DNA of 64,000 bases from Prevotella histicola JCM 15637 = DNF00424. Its GTDB lineage: Bacteria > Bacteroidota > Bacteroidia > Bacteroidales > Bacteroidaceae. Under the pieces are notes generated by a model that saw only the letters and a program-made list of their open reading frames with translations, searched no databases and was not told the origin of the DNA. Position 1 is the stretch's first letter, and every line of letters begins with the position of its first letter. The stretch spans positions 124,001 to 188,000 of the forward strand of contig NZ_BAJX01000001.1 of assembly GCF_000613925.1 (NCBI RefSeq). The letters run 5' to 3'. Position numbers and translations under genes: made by a program. Positions 25,578 to 34,882 of this stretch are shown here, piece after piece.

Positions 25578-28445
25578 TTATCTACCACATAACTGTTTAT
25601 ACGGGCAGTATTCGCATATTTTTAAATCTGCTGTAGGAGAGAAAGGTATCTCTGGATCATAAATCTCTGCAAGTTTATTAGATAGTTCTTTCATGAAATC
25701 TTCTTCATAGACTGTTACATCTGTGATTTTTTCACCTGCCATCGAGATAACCGGAGTATAATCATTTCCTCCAGCATGCTGGATGAAAAGCAGGGCCGGG
25801 CTTACGGGTTTGTGATAGGGGTTGTGAATATTGTCATACTTTGCTTCTATTAAACTGTAAAGTAATGCCTGCATAGTATAATCACTTTTCTTGGTTCTAA
25901 TATTTTTAGAATCAAAAACGTCTTGGATACTCTTTAATTCTTCTGCTTTTTTACTACCAGTCTTATAGTCTACTACACGTAAATAAGTTGTCTTATTATC
26001 AGAAAACACTTCATCCAACCGGTCAATACGTCCACCAACTTCTACCGTTTTTTCTATACCCCTAGATTTTATAGTAATATTCCTTCTAACATCAAACTCA
26101 TGGCTAATTACTTGTAAAGGAGTTAATCTTCTATCTATCTTTAATAATTGACGTAAGTATTTGTTTACGACTTCTTTATTGATTAATTGCAGACCATTTA
26201 ATTTAGGATGCTTTTTTGTTCCTGAGCTCAGATTAAACAGTTCAGTTGCAAAAGCATCATCTATGACTCCCTCAAGAGTCCATCCTGTGTTGCCCGATGT
26301 AATAGGTTGTGTGCTTTTACCTGTTTTAAGAAGATTATCAATGTCTTTAGCCGTTATTATTTCAAGTGGTAATAGCTTCTCATACATCAATTGTGCCGAA
26401 CGGTGGAAGATATTACCAAATAAACGTCCATCTATATCGTCTTCATCGATATCATTTAACTCTGCTATACCAGCTATATATTTAAAATAAAACATTAGCT
26501 GGCATCGCATATAGGTATTGATAGCAGTAGGAGAAAAACGTTTGATTTCATCGATTTTTTTAAGTACACCTTGTTCTTTTTGAATGATTTCAGCCTCTAT
26601 TTGCATCGTATTCTGCCCTGCCTGAAGTTTTAGCCGATGAATTGGGTGATTCCACTCTGTCATCAGTTGGAGCATAAACCGACTCATTTCACCAGTTTTA
26701 CTTCCCTGTGTAGAGCTGTTATAAAGGAAAGTAACATCTTGTGCACGTTGTATTAGTTCATGGAAATAATAACTATAGATGGAAACTTTATTATCAATTG
26801 TTGTTAACCCATAGGCTTTGCGAATCAGGTGAGGAATAAATGAAGCATCATCGACCCCTTTAGGCATATTGCCTTCATTACATGATAAGACCAATACATG
26901 GTCAAAGTCTAGATTGCGTGTCTCCAAGATTCCCATAACTTGTACTCCACTGGCAGGCTCTCCATGGAACGGAATACTTGTAGATGAGATTAGTTCCGAC
27001 AATAATCGGCGGAATATGATAATATCTGTATCTAGATCTCCACTCTTCATTAATTCCAAAACTCTTGTGAGTAATGTGTACATGCGAAAAGTAGATTCTA
27101 CAAATAGGGGATCTTTATTTGTTGCCCCATTTACACCAATTGATCGAACAATTTTAATGATCCAGGTAATTAACTCTGGTAAATGCTGCTTGTCAACAGA
27201 ATAATGAGTAAAGAGAGAATTGACATCTGCAGTAATATAGAACCGTTTTTCTTTGTTCAAAGTATTTAGTAGTTCTGTTGATTGGGTGACAATATATTTG
27301 CAATAAGGATGACGAAGTACTCTGTTGACATAGTGTAGTCTGAATGCTTTTTCTTGTGCAGAGTATCCCTCTGTTTGTAATGCGATCAGTTGAGTCACGA
27401 AAGAGGCTATTGGTGTCTGTTGTAATGGATAGCCTGTCGTGACATTTAGTTTCCTCATATTCTCTGGGATACAGTGTATTACGGTATGTAGTAGATGTTC
27501 GTCACACATCACAATAGCAGTGCGTTTCCCATCTTCATATCTATTATCTTCACGTAACCATTTTGTGACGTAACGTGCCTGTAGATCTTCTGTAGATGCA
27601 GAAATGAAATTAATGTCTTTTTCTCTTTTCAGATTATCGTAAAGAATTTCATTATCGTTTTGTAGTGCATTGGGAAATTGGTCCAACCATTTACGGATAT
27701 AATTTCCTGCCTCATTACCTTTTTTCATATAATAGTAATCATAATCCCAGTAGAAGGCTGCTTTATCTTTCAATCTGTCAAATAAGACTTGTTCAACTTT
27801 TTGTAATACATTGAAACCTACAAATGCATAGTGTTTATACTGTGTCTTTATGTTGTTTTTTTCGATGACATCTCTGTACATCATTCCCTCATATGCAAGA
27901 CCTTGGTTTTTAAGCCTTTGTTTAAAGTTGATATAAATATTGTTTAAGTTTGACCACAGTGCTATGAAACGTTCACGAATTCCTTCTGGGTTATCTTCGA
28001 AATTTGCAAAAAAACGATGGAGCTCAGCTTTCTGTTCATCTGTTAGATAACTAACGTCATCGAATTCACGAAGGTTTGATATATTAGAGAACAACATACT
28101 TGCATCGGCCATATTTTTATCGAGATCATCATAATCGGACAACAGTAGCTGGCCCCACCCGTAAAATTGGTCAAGTGTTTCTGTTAAATTACCAGTTTCC
28201 TCAATGTAGCTTTGGTACAAGTCACAAACACTTTTAATGGGGTCAGCTACTGTTAAAGAAGATTGTTGACGAAAGAAATCAGAGATAGTCATATATGAAG
28301 GGCTCCACATTGGTTTGTTAGCCAATTGTGCAAGTTCATTATTTAGGAAAAGAGCAGCACGCTTATTAGGAAATACCACTGCTACGTCCGTCATATCTAC
28401 ACCATATTTATTTAGCAGATCTTTTGCAACTTCTTTTAAAAACAT
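25578..28445 (-). CDS. AddB-like PD-(D/E)XK nuclease subunit of a helicase-nuclease
   Basis: A 955-residue protein with an inactivated helicase-like N-terminal part (VVFPNKRAALFLNNELA, no good Walker A). Its C-terminal RecB-type nuclease has GGRIDRLDE, then LRVVDYKTGS. Cysteines typical of an AddB-style 4Fe-4S staple are present: one in TYMRCQLMFYFKYI, about 290 residues before the final cluster CEYCPYKQLCGR. With the next gene it should form an AddAB-type complex that resects double-strand DNA ends before RecA loading. The neighbouring AddA-like gene is upstream on the same strand, 134 bases away. Confidence 0.88.
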   Translation of the reverse strand: MFLKEVAKDLLNKYGVDMTDVAVVFPNKRAALFLNNELAQLANKPMWSPSYMTISDFFRQQSSLTVADPIKSVCDLYQSYIEETGNLTETLDQFYGWGQLLLSDYDDLDKNMADASMLFSNISNLREFDDVSYLTDEQKAELHRFFANFEDNPEGIRERFIALWSNLNNIYINFKQRLKNQGLAYEGMMYRDVIEKNNIKTQYKHYAFVGFNVLQKVEQVLFDRLKDKAAFYWDYDYYYMKKGNEAGNYIRKWLDQFPNALQNDNEILYDNLKREKDINFISASTEDLQARYVTKWLREDNRYEDGKRTAIVMCDEHLLHTVIHCIPENMRKLNVTTGYPLQQTPIASFVTQLIALQTEGYSAQEKAFRLHYVNRVLRHPYCKYIVTQSTELLNTLNKEKRFYITADVNSLFTHYSVDKQHLPELITWIIKIVRSIGVNGATNKDPLFVESTFRMYTLLTRVLELMKSGDLDTDIIIFRRLLSELISSTSIPFHGEPASGVQVMGILETRNLDFDHVLVLSCNEGNMPKGVDDASFIPHLIRKAYGLTTIDNKVSIYSYYFHELIQRAQDVTFLYNSSTQGSKTGEMSRFMLQLMTEWNHPIHRLKLQAGQNTMQIEAEIIQKEQGVLKKIDEIKRFSPTAINTYMRCQLMFYFKYIAGIAELNDIDEDDIDGRLFGNIFHRSAQLMYEKLLPLEIITAKDIDNLLKTGKSTQPITSGNTGWTLEGVIDDAFATELFNLSSGTKKHPKLNGLQLINKEVVNKYLRQLLKIDRRLTPLQVISHEFDVRRNITIKSRGIEKTVEVGGRIDRLDEVFSDNKTTYLRVVDYKTGSKKAEELKSIQDVFDSKNIRTKKSDYTMQALLYSLIEAKYDNIHNPYHKPVSPALLFIQHAGGNDYTPVISMAGEKITDVTVYEEDFMKELSNKLAEIYDPEIPFSPTADLKICEYCPYKQLCGR

Positions 28446-28579
28446 ATTTTTACGGATTAAGAAGAGTTATTCTTTAATTTTATTTTCAAGTGAATATATA
28501 ATACCTTGAGGATATACTACTTTTATCTAAACAGACTTTCATTCTGTATATGTCCAGTTTATAGTTTTTATAATAGAAA

Positions 28580-31500
28580 TTATACAATACAAGTTTCTAT
28601 TTTGTTCCATATAACATACCACAAATAGCCTTTAATATTCTTATATCCCATAGTTTTCAAAATCTGGATATACTCTATCACTTGTTCTTTGTATTCCTCT
28701 CTAGGCTTTCCAAACTTAAAATCTATAACTATAAATTCTTTCCCATTCGTCATGACACGGTCTGGACGACGTTCCCTTATTTCTCCACTTGCCTTATCAA
28801 ATTCTATAATTGTACGCTCATTAAAGACTTTCCAATCTGGGCTAAACCACTTTCTTACCGTTTCATTCTTAAATGCGTTGTGAATCCTTTGTCGAAGTTC
28901 GCGCGAAGTTACTTCATCATTATATATTATACCTTCTTGCTCTAATTCCTTTAGGCGTGGTTCTATATCCGCTTCTGTGAGGATTGTCGAGAAAAGTTGG
29001 TGGAGGATATTTCCCATTTTGATATAACGAGAAGTATCTGAAGGATCGTTGTCTTCCCCATTTATAAAGTCGTTACTTTTATTACTTTGTCTAAAGCTGA
29101 CAACCGAATTAGGGAATGTTTCAATTGCTACATGCATTTTCTTTTCTGTTGCGGAGAATGGATTTGTTTTTTGAAAAGAAGGTTGTATATCTTTTTTCGT
29201 TGAAACCAATGGAATTTTACCCCATGTAAATTTAATTGGGTCATTACAATTATCTGGATATTCAAGCTCTGATTCTACTAACTTTTCTGTAAGTAATGGA
29301 AGAATCTGTTCTATCACTTGAGAACGATTTGATGTTGTAAATTCTTTCTTTAGTTTATCAAGTGTTGATTTCCCCATGCGTCTACCCGTGATAAATAGGT
29401 TCTTTCTAGCTCTAGTAAAGGCAACATATAGAAGATTCATATTATCTACCGTATTTTGCAGATGCTCATCTTTATAGTTGTTCTCAAATACTGTTCCCAA
29501 CATATTGTTTTTAGAGAAATCAACGGGGATAAGAGGTAGATTGCTGAATGGTTGCTCTTTATCTTCCCCTGCACACCAAACAATATTCCCAGTTTTCTTT
29601 TCTAATTCCCAGTCACAAAAAGGAATAAATACATTATCATATTCCAATCCCTTACTTTTGTGAATAGTAAGTAAGCGGATGCCATTAACCTCATCACTTG
29701 GAATAGTTTTCTCAGAAAGTACATTTTTCCATTCTTCGATAAAATCGTCTATATCTGCAGAATGATCACGCAGATATTCATTTAGTGTATCATAGAAAGT
29801 GCAGATATATGCACTTTGGTTTTTCAATCTGTCTAATGAAAAAATCGAATATAATTTCTCTACAAGATCCACAAGAGGAGTTCTTAATAATTCCTCGAAT
29901 TTTGATGTGTAATCTTCTGGTAATAATCTAGTTATATCGTTATTATCAATAAATAGTTCGTTGCTTGTCTTTTTAGTCTTAAGAACTTGCTGCTGATATA
30001 ACTTTACTAATTTACTTTCTTCTAGTTTATCGTCTGGATGTGTTAATACACGTAGTGCACTTATAATTACATTTACTGCAAGAGAAGCATCTAAGCGGAA
30101 AGCTTCATCCGATACAAGGCTTACTTTATCTCCAAAAGTATGTATAAAACTATCTGCGATGTCTTGAACATCTCCTTTCCGCCTAACAAGTATAGTGATA
30201 CTCTTTTGACTATAGCCTGCATCAAGTAATTCTTGTACTCCATCTGTAAGTTTACCTATAATAGCTTCGCGATAATCCGTTTGAGGAAATAATTCTATCT
30301 GTATATAACCTTGGTTATCGTTCTTAAATGGTATCTGTTCTATTTCTTTATAAGCTTCTGCAAGCTGTTCCAGACCTATAATCTCATCATTCTTCAATTC
30401 ATTAACTGTCTGCTCTACAGCGTATTTGAAGAAGGCATTATTAAATTGGACAATTCTTTCTTCTGATCGATAATTCGTGCCTAGTGCCAGTATCTTTATT
30501 TGTTCTTTCTGAAAACTTCGTTCAATATTGTTCAGCAGTCTCCAATCTCCTTGTCTCCATCGATAGATACTTTGCTTTACGTCCCCTACAATAAGATTCC
30601 TAGAATCTTCCTGTGCTATGCAATTGTCTAATAATTTTTTAAAATTACTCCATTGTATGGTACTTGTATCCTGAAACTCATCAATCATGATGTGTTTTAG
30701 ATAAGCCCCCATCCTTTCAAAGACAAAAGGTGTATCAGAGTCCTTCATCAATGTGCTAAGCAGTGATTGTGTGTTACTTAGCATAAATCGATTAGAGTTC
30801 CTATTTATATCATCAACGGCATCTGAAATTGCATGTAATAAACGTAGTTGTGAGAGGTGGCGTAAGGTCAGATTACACGACTGATACTCTTTCCAACTAC
30901 TCTTTCTATAATCTTCTAATTGCTCTAACTTTTCTCGTAATTGCTCTTGAGCGAGACTTATTATAATATTCTTCTCTGTTATAGGGCACTTTCCTGCAGG
31001 CCACTTTTCAGCATTTTCTATGCATTTCAAGGTATTTGCACCAGCTGGCTCATTTTTAATCTCACCCTTAGAACATTTTAGCAGATAGGAATATAGTCCT
31101 TTAATAAAATATGAAGGGTCATCTACGTTATTATTACGAAATGTAGAAAGTATTGTTTGTGCCTTGTCTACAATATTCTTTTCAATATTCCTTTTTCTAT
31201 CTCGTAGATCTCTGATGAAACCATTGAAAAAGATTTCATCTTTAAAGCATTCCTCCAATTCTTTTTGGTGTTCCTTATAAAAGTCTTTGAAAATGTTTTT
31301 GCCAAAGTCTTTTATCTGTCCAATAACGTTCCACCCCTGGTCATCCTCTATGTTTTTGTCAATATAGTCTCGTATCCAATGTAATACAGGGTCTCCTTCC
31401 TCCAAACTATTGATTAGTTCGTCAACAGCTTGCTCTTCTACCTGATCATCATTAAGGTCAATGCGTAGATTTGCCGTAAGATTTAACTCACGAGCAAGGT

Positions 31501-31852
31501 TACGCAGTACAGATTGGAAAAAAGCATCAATAGTCTGTATACGAAACTCATTATAGTGATGGGTGAGTAGTGATAAAGCTTTACTAGCATTCTCTCTTAT
31601 AATGGATTCTTGTAAGCCTGTTTTCAACTGTACCTGTTTAAGATATGGCTCAGCTTCCACTTCACAATGTGCAATCCCATATAATTTTTCAAGAATACGC
31701 ATCTTCATCTCCTGTGTAGCCTTATTGGTAAAGGTTACAGCCAAGATATGATTATAATCTTGTGGATTTCTTGCCACAAGTGAAATATATTCTACAGCGA
31801 GAGTAAATGTCTTCCCAGAGCCTGCAGATGCCTTGTAAACAGTTAGTGACAT
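28580..31852 (-). CDS. AddA-like UvrD-type helicase/nuclease subunit
   Basis: A 1090-residue superfamily 1 helicase with a C-terminal nuclease. Walker A is at the extreme N-terminus (KASAGSGKTFTLAVEY, residues 8-23). ILAVTFTNKATQEMKMRI, MIDEFQDTSTIQW, IVGDVKQSIYRWRQGD and LTIHKSKGLEYDNVFIPF are helicase motifs. The C-terminal RERRPDRVMTNGKEFIVIDFKFG keeps the Asp-Asp-Lys of the RecB nuclease family. A minus-strand -7 box (TACTTTTG) lies at 31904-31897. Together with the AddB-like gene it is the likely end-resection machine of this cell. Confidence 0.9.
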   Translation of the reverse strand: MSLTVYKASAGSGKTFTLAVEYISLVARNPQDYNHILAVTFTNKATQEMKMRILEKLYGIAHCEVEAEPYLKQVQLKTGLQESIIRENASKALSLLTHHYNEFRIQTIDAFFQSVLRNLARELNLTANLRIDLNDDQVEEQAVDELINSLEEGDPVLHWIRDYIDKNIEDDQGWNVIGQIKDFGKNIFKDFYKEHQKELEECFKDEIFFNGFIRDLRDRKRNIEKNIVDKAQTILSTFRNNNVDDPSYFIKGLYSYLLKCSKGEIKNEPAGANTLKCIENAEKWPAGKCPITEKNIIISLAQEQLREKLEQLEDYRKSSWKEYQSCNLTLRHLSQLRLLHAISDAVDDINRNSNRFMLSNTQSLLSTLMKDSDTPFVFERMGAYLKHIMIDEFQDTSTIQWSNFKKLLDNCIAQEDSRNLIVGDVKQSIYRWRQGDWRLLNNIERSFQKEQIKILALGTNYRSEERIVQFNNAFFKYAVEQTVNELKNDEIIGLEQLAEAYKEIEQIPFKNDNQGYIQIELFPQTDYREAIIGKLTDGVQELLDAGYSQKSITILVRRKGDVQDIADSFIHTFGDKVSLVSDEAFRLDASLAVNVIISALRVLTHPDDKLEESKLVKLYQQQVLKTKKTSNELFIDNNDITRLLPEDYTSKFEELLRTPLVDLVEKLYSIFSLDRLKNQSAYICTFYDTLNEYLRDHSADIDDFIEEWKNVLSEKTIPSDEVNGIRLLTIHKSKGLEYDNVFIPFCDWELEKKTGNIVWCAGEDKEQPFSNLPLIPVDFSKNNMLGTVFENNYKDEHLQNTVDNMNLLYVAFTRARKNLFITGRRMGKSTLDKLKKEFTTSNRSQVIEQILPLLTEKLVESELEYPDNCNDPIKFTWGKIPLVSTKKDIQPSFQKTNPFSATEKKMHVAIETFPNSVVSFRQSNKSNDFINGEDNDPSDTSRYIKMGNILHQLFSTILTEADIEPRLKELEQEGIIYNDEVTSRELRQRIHNAFKNETVRKWFSPDWKVFNERTIIEFDKASGEIRERRPDRVMTNGKEFIVIDFKFGKPREEYKEQVIEYIQILKTMGYKNIKGYLWYVIWNKIETCIV

Positions 31853-32199
31853 TGGAGTTTAGGGGTTATTGAATACTTTGCATAACATTGTACCTGCAAA
31901 AGTAATAAAAAAGATTGTAATTGTAGAATAAAACAATTCCCTTTGAGAATGAGACACTATACGGAGTATGTGAGTTGAAGGTAAAAATATTGCTGCTTTG
32001 TAAACTTAGTGATATTTATGTATTTGGAGCCTCAATAAATTGGAATCTCTAATACGTGCATTATACTGGAAATATCCAATCTCTTTTTGAGCTGTTGATT
32101 TTTTTTATAATCGGTGCTAGACAAATAGGCTTTGTGTGTTGTAGACGATAATAAAACGGTTCTGGCAATTCTTACATACTAGTACTACTTTTACCTCTT

Positions 32200-32290
32200 T
32201 TCCCATATAAAGGTAATGATGAACACTCATATAAGGGTATTGCCCGTTATCCTTATATGGGTGTTGTAGCATACCCTGGTATGGATAAGT
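32200..32290. repeat. 24-bp periodic repeat ladder (TATAAGGG type), three to four units
   Basis: TATAAAGG (32206), TATAAGGG (32230) and TATATGGG (32254) recur at exact 24-base steps; a weaker TATGGATAA follows at 32280. CCCATATAA and TTATATGGG are inverted copies, so the array has dyad structure. It lies upstream of the AddA-like gene. Nothing else is evident in 31905-32394. Confidence 0.65.
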
Positions 32291-32394
32291 TCAAACTGTT
32301 TATATATGGTTTACCATAGTCTTACTGTTTTAATATATATTCTGTTATTTATTGCTGTCGTGGATTGGCGTCTGTGTGCCACATTAATTATTTT

Positions 32395-32796
32395 TTATTT
32401 TGCCAGCCTCCGAATTGAAGCATTACGGTTCTTTACTATTACAAACAACCAAATACATGAACATAAATAGAGAATAAAGTACCATACGATATATCTTACT
32501 GTCACATCGTGTTGTTCAAATATTTCATCACATTCTTTGTCGTAAAACAGTTTTATTGTTTGGGGATTAAATGATTTACATTGACTCGTAGTAATTCCTA
32601 CATAATATTGCTTTGCGTTGAACTTTATTAGAAGGTTTGAGCCACCCCGATAACCACTGCTGCAATTAACTTCCAGTACCGGGAAATCAGTTATCGCCTT
32701 CTCGCAATTTATAATAGTCTTTCTATGACTATATGAGAACCAAGCATATATAAGAATGACTAATAAGCCAACATTTAAGAATATAACTTTTTTCAT
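32395..32796 (-). CDS. Hypothetical membrane protein, possible immunity protein
   Basis: A 133-residue protein not recognised. It has an N-terminal hydrophobic helix (VIFLNVGLLVILIYAWFSY) and a second one near residues 103-122 (YIVWYFILYLCSCIWLFVIV), so about 75 residues would lie outside the cytosol. The extramembrane part contains three to four cysteines (NCEK, VNCSSGYRGGSN, SQCKSF, KECDEI). It lies 19 bases downstream of another orphan gene and behind a broken toxin tip. This position suggests an immunity or orphan-immunity protein. That role is inference. Confidence 0.6.
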   Translation of the reverse strand: MKKVIFLNVGLLVILIYAWFSYSHRKTIINCEKAITDFPVLEVNCSSGYRGGSNLLIKFNAKQYYVGITTSQCKSFNPQTIKLFYDKECDEIFEQHDVTVRYIVWYFILYLCSCIWLFVIVKNRNASIRRLAK

Positions 32797-32815
32797 TCAA
32801 TATTTGTTGTTCTTT

Positions 32816-33469
32816 TTATTTTGATAACTCCCGATTTGGAGCATTACTCGCATTATCAATTGTTCCTGGTAAAACAATATCCTCTATAGGAGTTTGTTTA
32901 TACCACATTTTTGTTATGTACGGATACCTTTTCAAAATCTTTTCTATAATTCTTTGATCATTTTCACCTGTCTTCCAGTAATCAAAACAAGAGTAATAGT
33001 TTCCATAATCAGAAATTATATCAAGAAATATTTTCCTATTATAATCGCTTGGAAAACTAACTACCTCACTAATAAGATTTCTATCGTCAAGAAGTAAAAA
33101 ATCATCAGAAAGATTATTCCTGCTATTTATCATCTCTTGCCCACATTTACTCGTAATTATATTAAGCAATTTATCTTTATCTATCACGAAAAAAAACAGA
33201 TATCCTTTTTCGCGTAGCTTATCACATAAGCTATTTGCATTTTGTAGTTTAAATTGTTTGTTGTTTCCTCTTCTTAATTCATTAATGTCTTTATAATTAT
33301 CTCTACAAATAACTCTTTTAAGCATTAAAAAGTGTTCATAAGCTAATGTATCCTTTTCTAAAAGAGATTTCAAGTGCACCCTAAGTTCTATTTTAGGAGC
33401 ACAGACTCTCTGTGCATATACACAAACTGAATATTGCAAAATCAGCAATAAAAAAAATACATTTTTCAT
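32816..33469 (-). CDS. Hypothetical secreted protein, possible immunity protein
   Basis: A 217-residue protein with a signal peptide (MKNVFFLLLILQYSVCVYAQ). The mature part is Lys/Asn-rich and I do not recognise a family. It directly follows the toxin relic on the same strand, the usual place for an immunity gene. Its last residues (NASNAPNRELSK) resemble the end of the next gene (NASIRRLAK), and the underlying DNA around both stop codons is alike (TTATTTTG, then GAAGCATTACG or GGAGCATTACTCG). This suggests past exchange or duplication of cassette ends. Confidence 0.6.
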   Translation of the reverse strand: MKNVFFLLLILQYSVCVYAQRVCAPKIELRVHLKSLLEKDTLAYEHFLMLKRVICRDNYKDINELRRGNNKQFKLQNANSLCDKLREKGYLFFFVIDKDKLLNIITSKCGQEMINSRNNLSDDFLLLDDRNLISEVVSFPSDYNRKIFLDIISDYGNYYSCFDYWKTGENDQRIIEKILKRYPYITKMWYKQTPIEDIVLPGTIDNASNAPNRELSK

Positions 33470-33624
33470 TGTTTTCTTCCTTTCTTTTTTGTTTCATCAG
33501 CTACATAAAGGTATACAACTTTAGCCTGACTTCCCCAGAATAGCTAACTCCTTCTTTAGATATCATAATAAAAGTTTCCCTTCGACTTCCAAATATACCC
33601 CAGGTTTTATCCTGCTCGTATTTT

Positions 33625-33960
33625 TTATATGGTTGTTGCATAATTTTTTGTTTTATTTTTAGATCCATTTGGCGATATTTGGTTACCATTATAATCAACC
33701 CCTTTAACCTTTTTCCTGTTTTAGGATTTGTAACATCATAATGGTCTTTATGTTTTCTGTCTTTTCCCAAATATTTCCTTACTTATCTTTCCATTCCTGT
33801 CCACCACGCAATTTAGTTAGTTTACCGGGAGGTCCTTTAGAATATCTCGGGGTACTTGAATATCTACTACCATTTTCTTGTAGATGCCCTTTCCTTTTTT
33901 CCTATATCCTTTGTGCCATTAACAGTCATCATTGAAGTAAGCTTGGCATTACACTCGACT
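33625..33960 (-). pseudogene. Decayed C-terminal tip of a polymorphic toxin (toxin-37-like), multiply frameshifted
   Basis: Read in reverse, fragments in changing frames line up as one protein. RYSSTPRYSKGPPGKLTKL is followed by RGGQEWKDK, an in-frame stop, GNIW, a one-base loss, KDRKHKDHYDVTNPKTGKR, another one-base loss after AAGGGG, then VDYNGNQISPNGSKNK and KNYATTI ending at 33625-33627. Upstream pieces (MTVNGTKDIGKKE; EHEAIHVDYRASRV) continue in other frames toward about 34100. The KHKDHxDV and NGxKNK elements resemble polymorphic toxin tips carried by Rhs-type proteins. The body of the carrier is absent. An 89-codon open frame at 33501-33770 is a by-product of these shifts. Confidence 0.6.
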
Positions 33961-34500
33961 TGCACGATAATCCACATGGATGGCTTCGTGCTCGCCACTC
34001 GTTTTCACCGTGCGCTCGCTTTCGGCATCTTACCAATGCGAGAATAAATGCTGTTGTCGTCCACTGTAAGCGGATGATTTCCACATTGGCAAATGTATAT
34101 AACATTCTTGAGAAATCCAAAGAAAGTTATTACTTATTTCTGATGCGAATGACATGTTCTTAAATGAAAGTATATTTTATGCTATAAAAACTGTTTTACC
34201 GACTAGGTGTTTCCTTAAGTTTTAAAATTATAGTATTGATCATTAGGCCAGTTGTAGTATTAAAACCTCCTCTACGTGTACATTTTTGTAGAGTTCATGT
34301 GTAAACAATGTAAGAAATCAGAGTTATTGTTCTAGCTTAATATTCATAAAAAACCTCTTTCCTGTAGTATTTTAGTGCTACAAAATTACCTTTTCTATTT
34401 CTTTTGAACTCTAAAGATTCGTGTTTTGCCCTCTTTCCTTATAATAATATATAGCTATATATTTTGGGGGAGAGGATATATCGTTGTATAAACACGGTAA

Positions 34501-34590
34501 AGCACGACTCGTGTTAGGCGTTAACACTATTTGTGTTAGGCTCAGGCACCGATAGTGTTAGGCATCAGCACATATGTAAAAGGTCATATC
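34501..34590. repeat. 22-bp periodic repeat ladder (CAC/GTGTTAGGC type), four units
   Basis: CAC begins at 34503, 34525, 34547 and 34569, an exact 22-base step. Units share GTGTTAGGC in their second half. The first two contain the palindromes CACGACTCGTG and AACACTATTTGTGTT. It lies about 110 bases upstream of the leu promoter. The rest of 34130-34500 shows no gene. Confidence 0.85.
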
Positions 34591-34679
34591 TAATGAGTTT
34601 ATTAGTTCTATCTTATTAGATAAAAAGGCGTATAAATCTACGTTTAATAATATTTATTATCAAAAAAGTTACAAACTAT

Positions 34680-34710
34680 TTTGTAATTAAGGGTATATTG
34701 TTTAACTTTG
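34680..34710 (+). promoter_or_regulatory. Consensus Bacteroidetes promoter of the leu operon
   Basis: TTTG (34680-34683), exactly 19 bases, then TAACTTTG (34703-34710), a full match to TTTG-N19-TAnnTTTG. Transcription should begin near 34717, giving a leader of about 205 bases before leuA. Confidence 0.82.
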
Positions 34711-34738
34711 CAAGCGGTAATAATTTAAAGCAACAGAT

Positions 34739-34822
34739 ATGGTTATTCTTTCTCATCTACTAAGTATTATTATTCAAATTCGACTTCATGATTGGAGTGG
34801 AAATGGTGAAACGTGCATGTAG
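34739..34822 (+). CDS. leu operon leader peptide (27 residues, Val/Ile/Leu-rich)
   Basis: An ATG 22 bases after the expected transcription start opens a 27-codon frame: MVILSHLLSIIIQIRL, then HDWSGNGETCM and a TAG. Of the first 16 residues, ten are branched-chain (one Val, five Ile, four Leu). An intrinsic terminator follows 20 bases after the stop, and then leuA. This is the layout of a translation-coupled attenuator: ribosomes stalled at Ile/Leu codons during starvation would alter downstream RNA folding and allow read-through. I did not find a convincing antiterminator pairing by eye. The identification as a leader rests on composition and position. Confidence 0.75.
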   Translation: MVILSHLLSIIIQIRLHDWSGNGETCM

Positions 34823-34842
34823 ATTGATGAAACAAAAGTTAT

Positions 34843-34882
34843 AAGCCTTTCTTACTTCAAACAAGTTTGGAAGGCTTTTTTA
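34843..34882 (+). terminator. Attenuator terminator before leuA
   Basis: AAGCCTTTC (34843-34851) pairs with GGAAGGCTT (34869-34877, one T-G wobble), with an inner ACTT/AAGT stem around CAAAC, and is followed by a T-run. It lies between the leader peptide stop and the leuA start (34922), so it can only act as a conditional terminator of the operon. Confidence 0.8.

Noticed and set aside
33741..34163. Several overlapping 60-70 codon frames on both strands as genes
   Set aside because: They are by-products of the decayed toxin region; joined reverse-strand fragments explain the sequence better.
32395..34163. Prophage or insertion sequence around the accessory pocket
   Set aside because: No transposase, integrase or terminal inverted repeats are visible; the pocket is better explained by polymorphic-toxin exchange.
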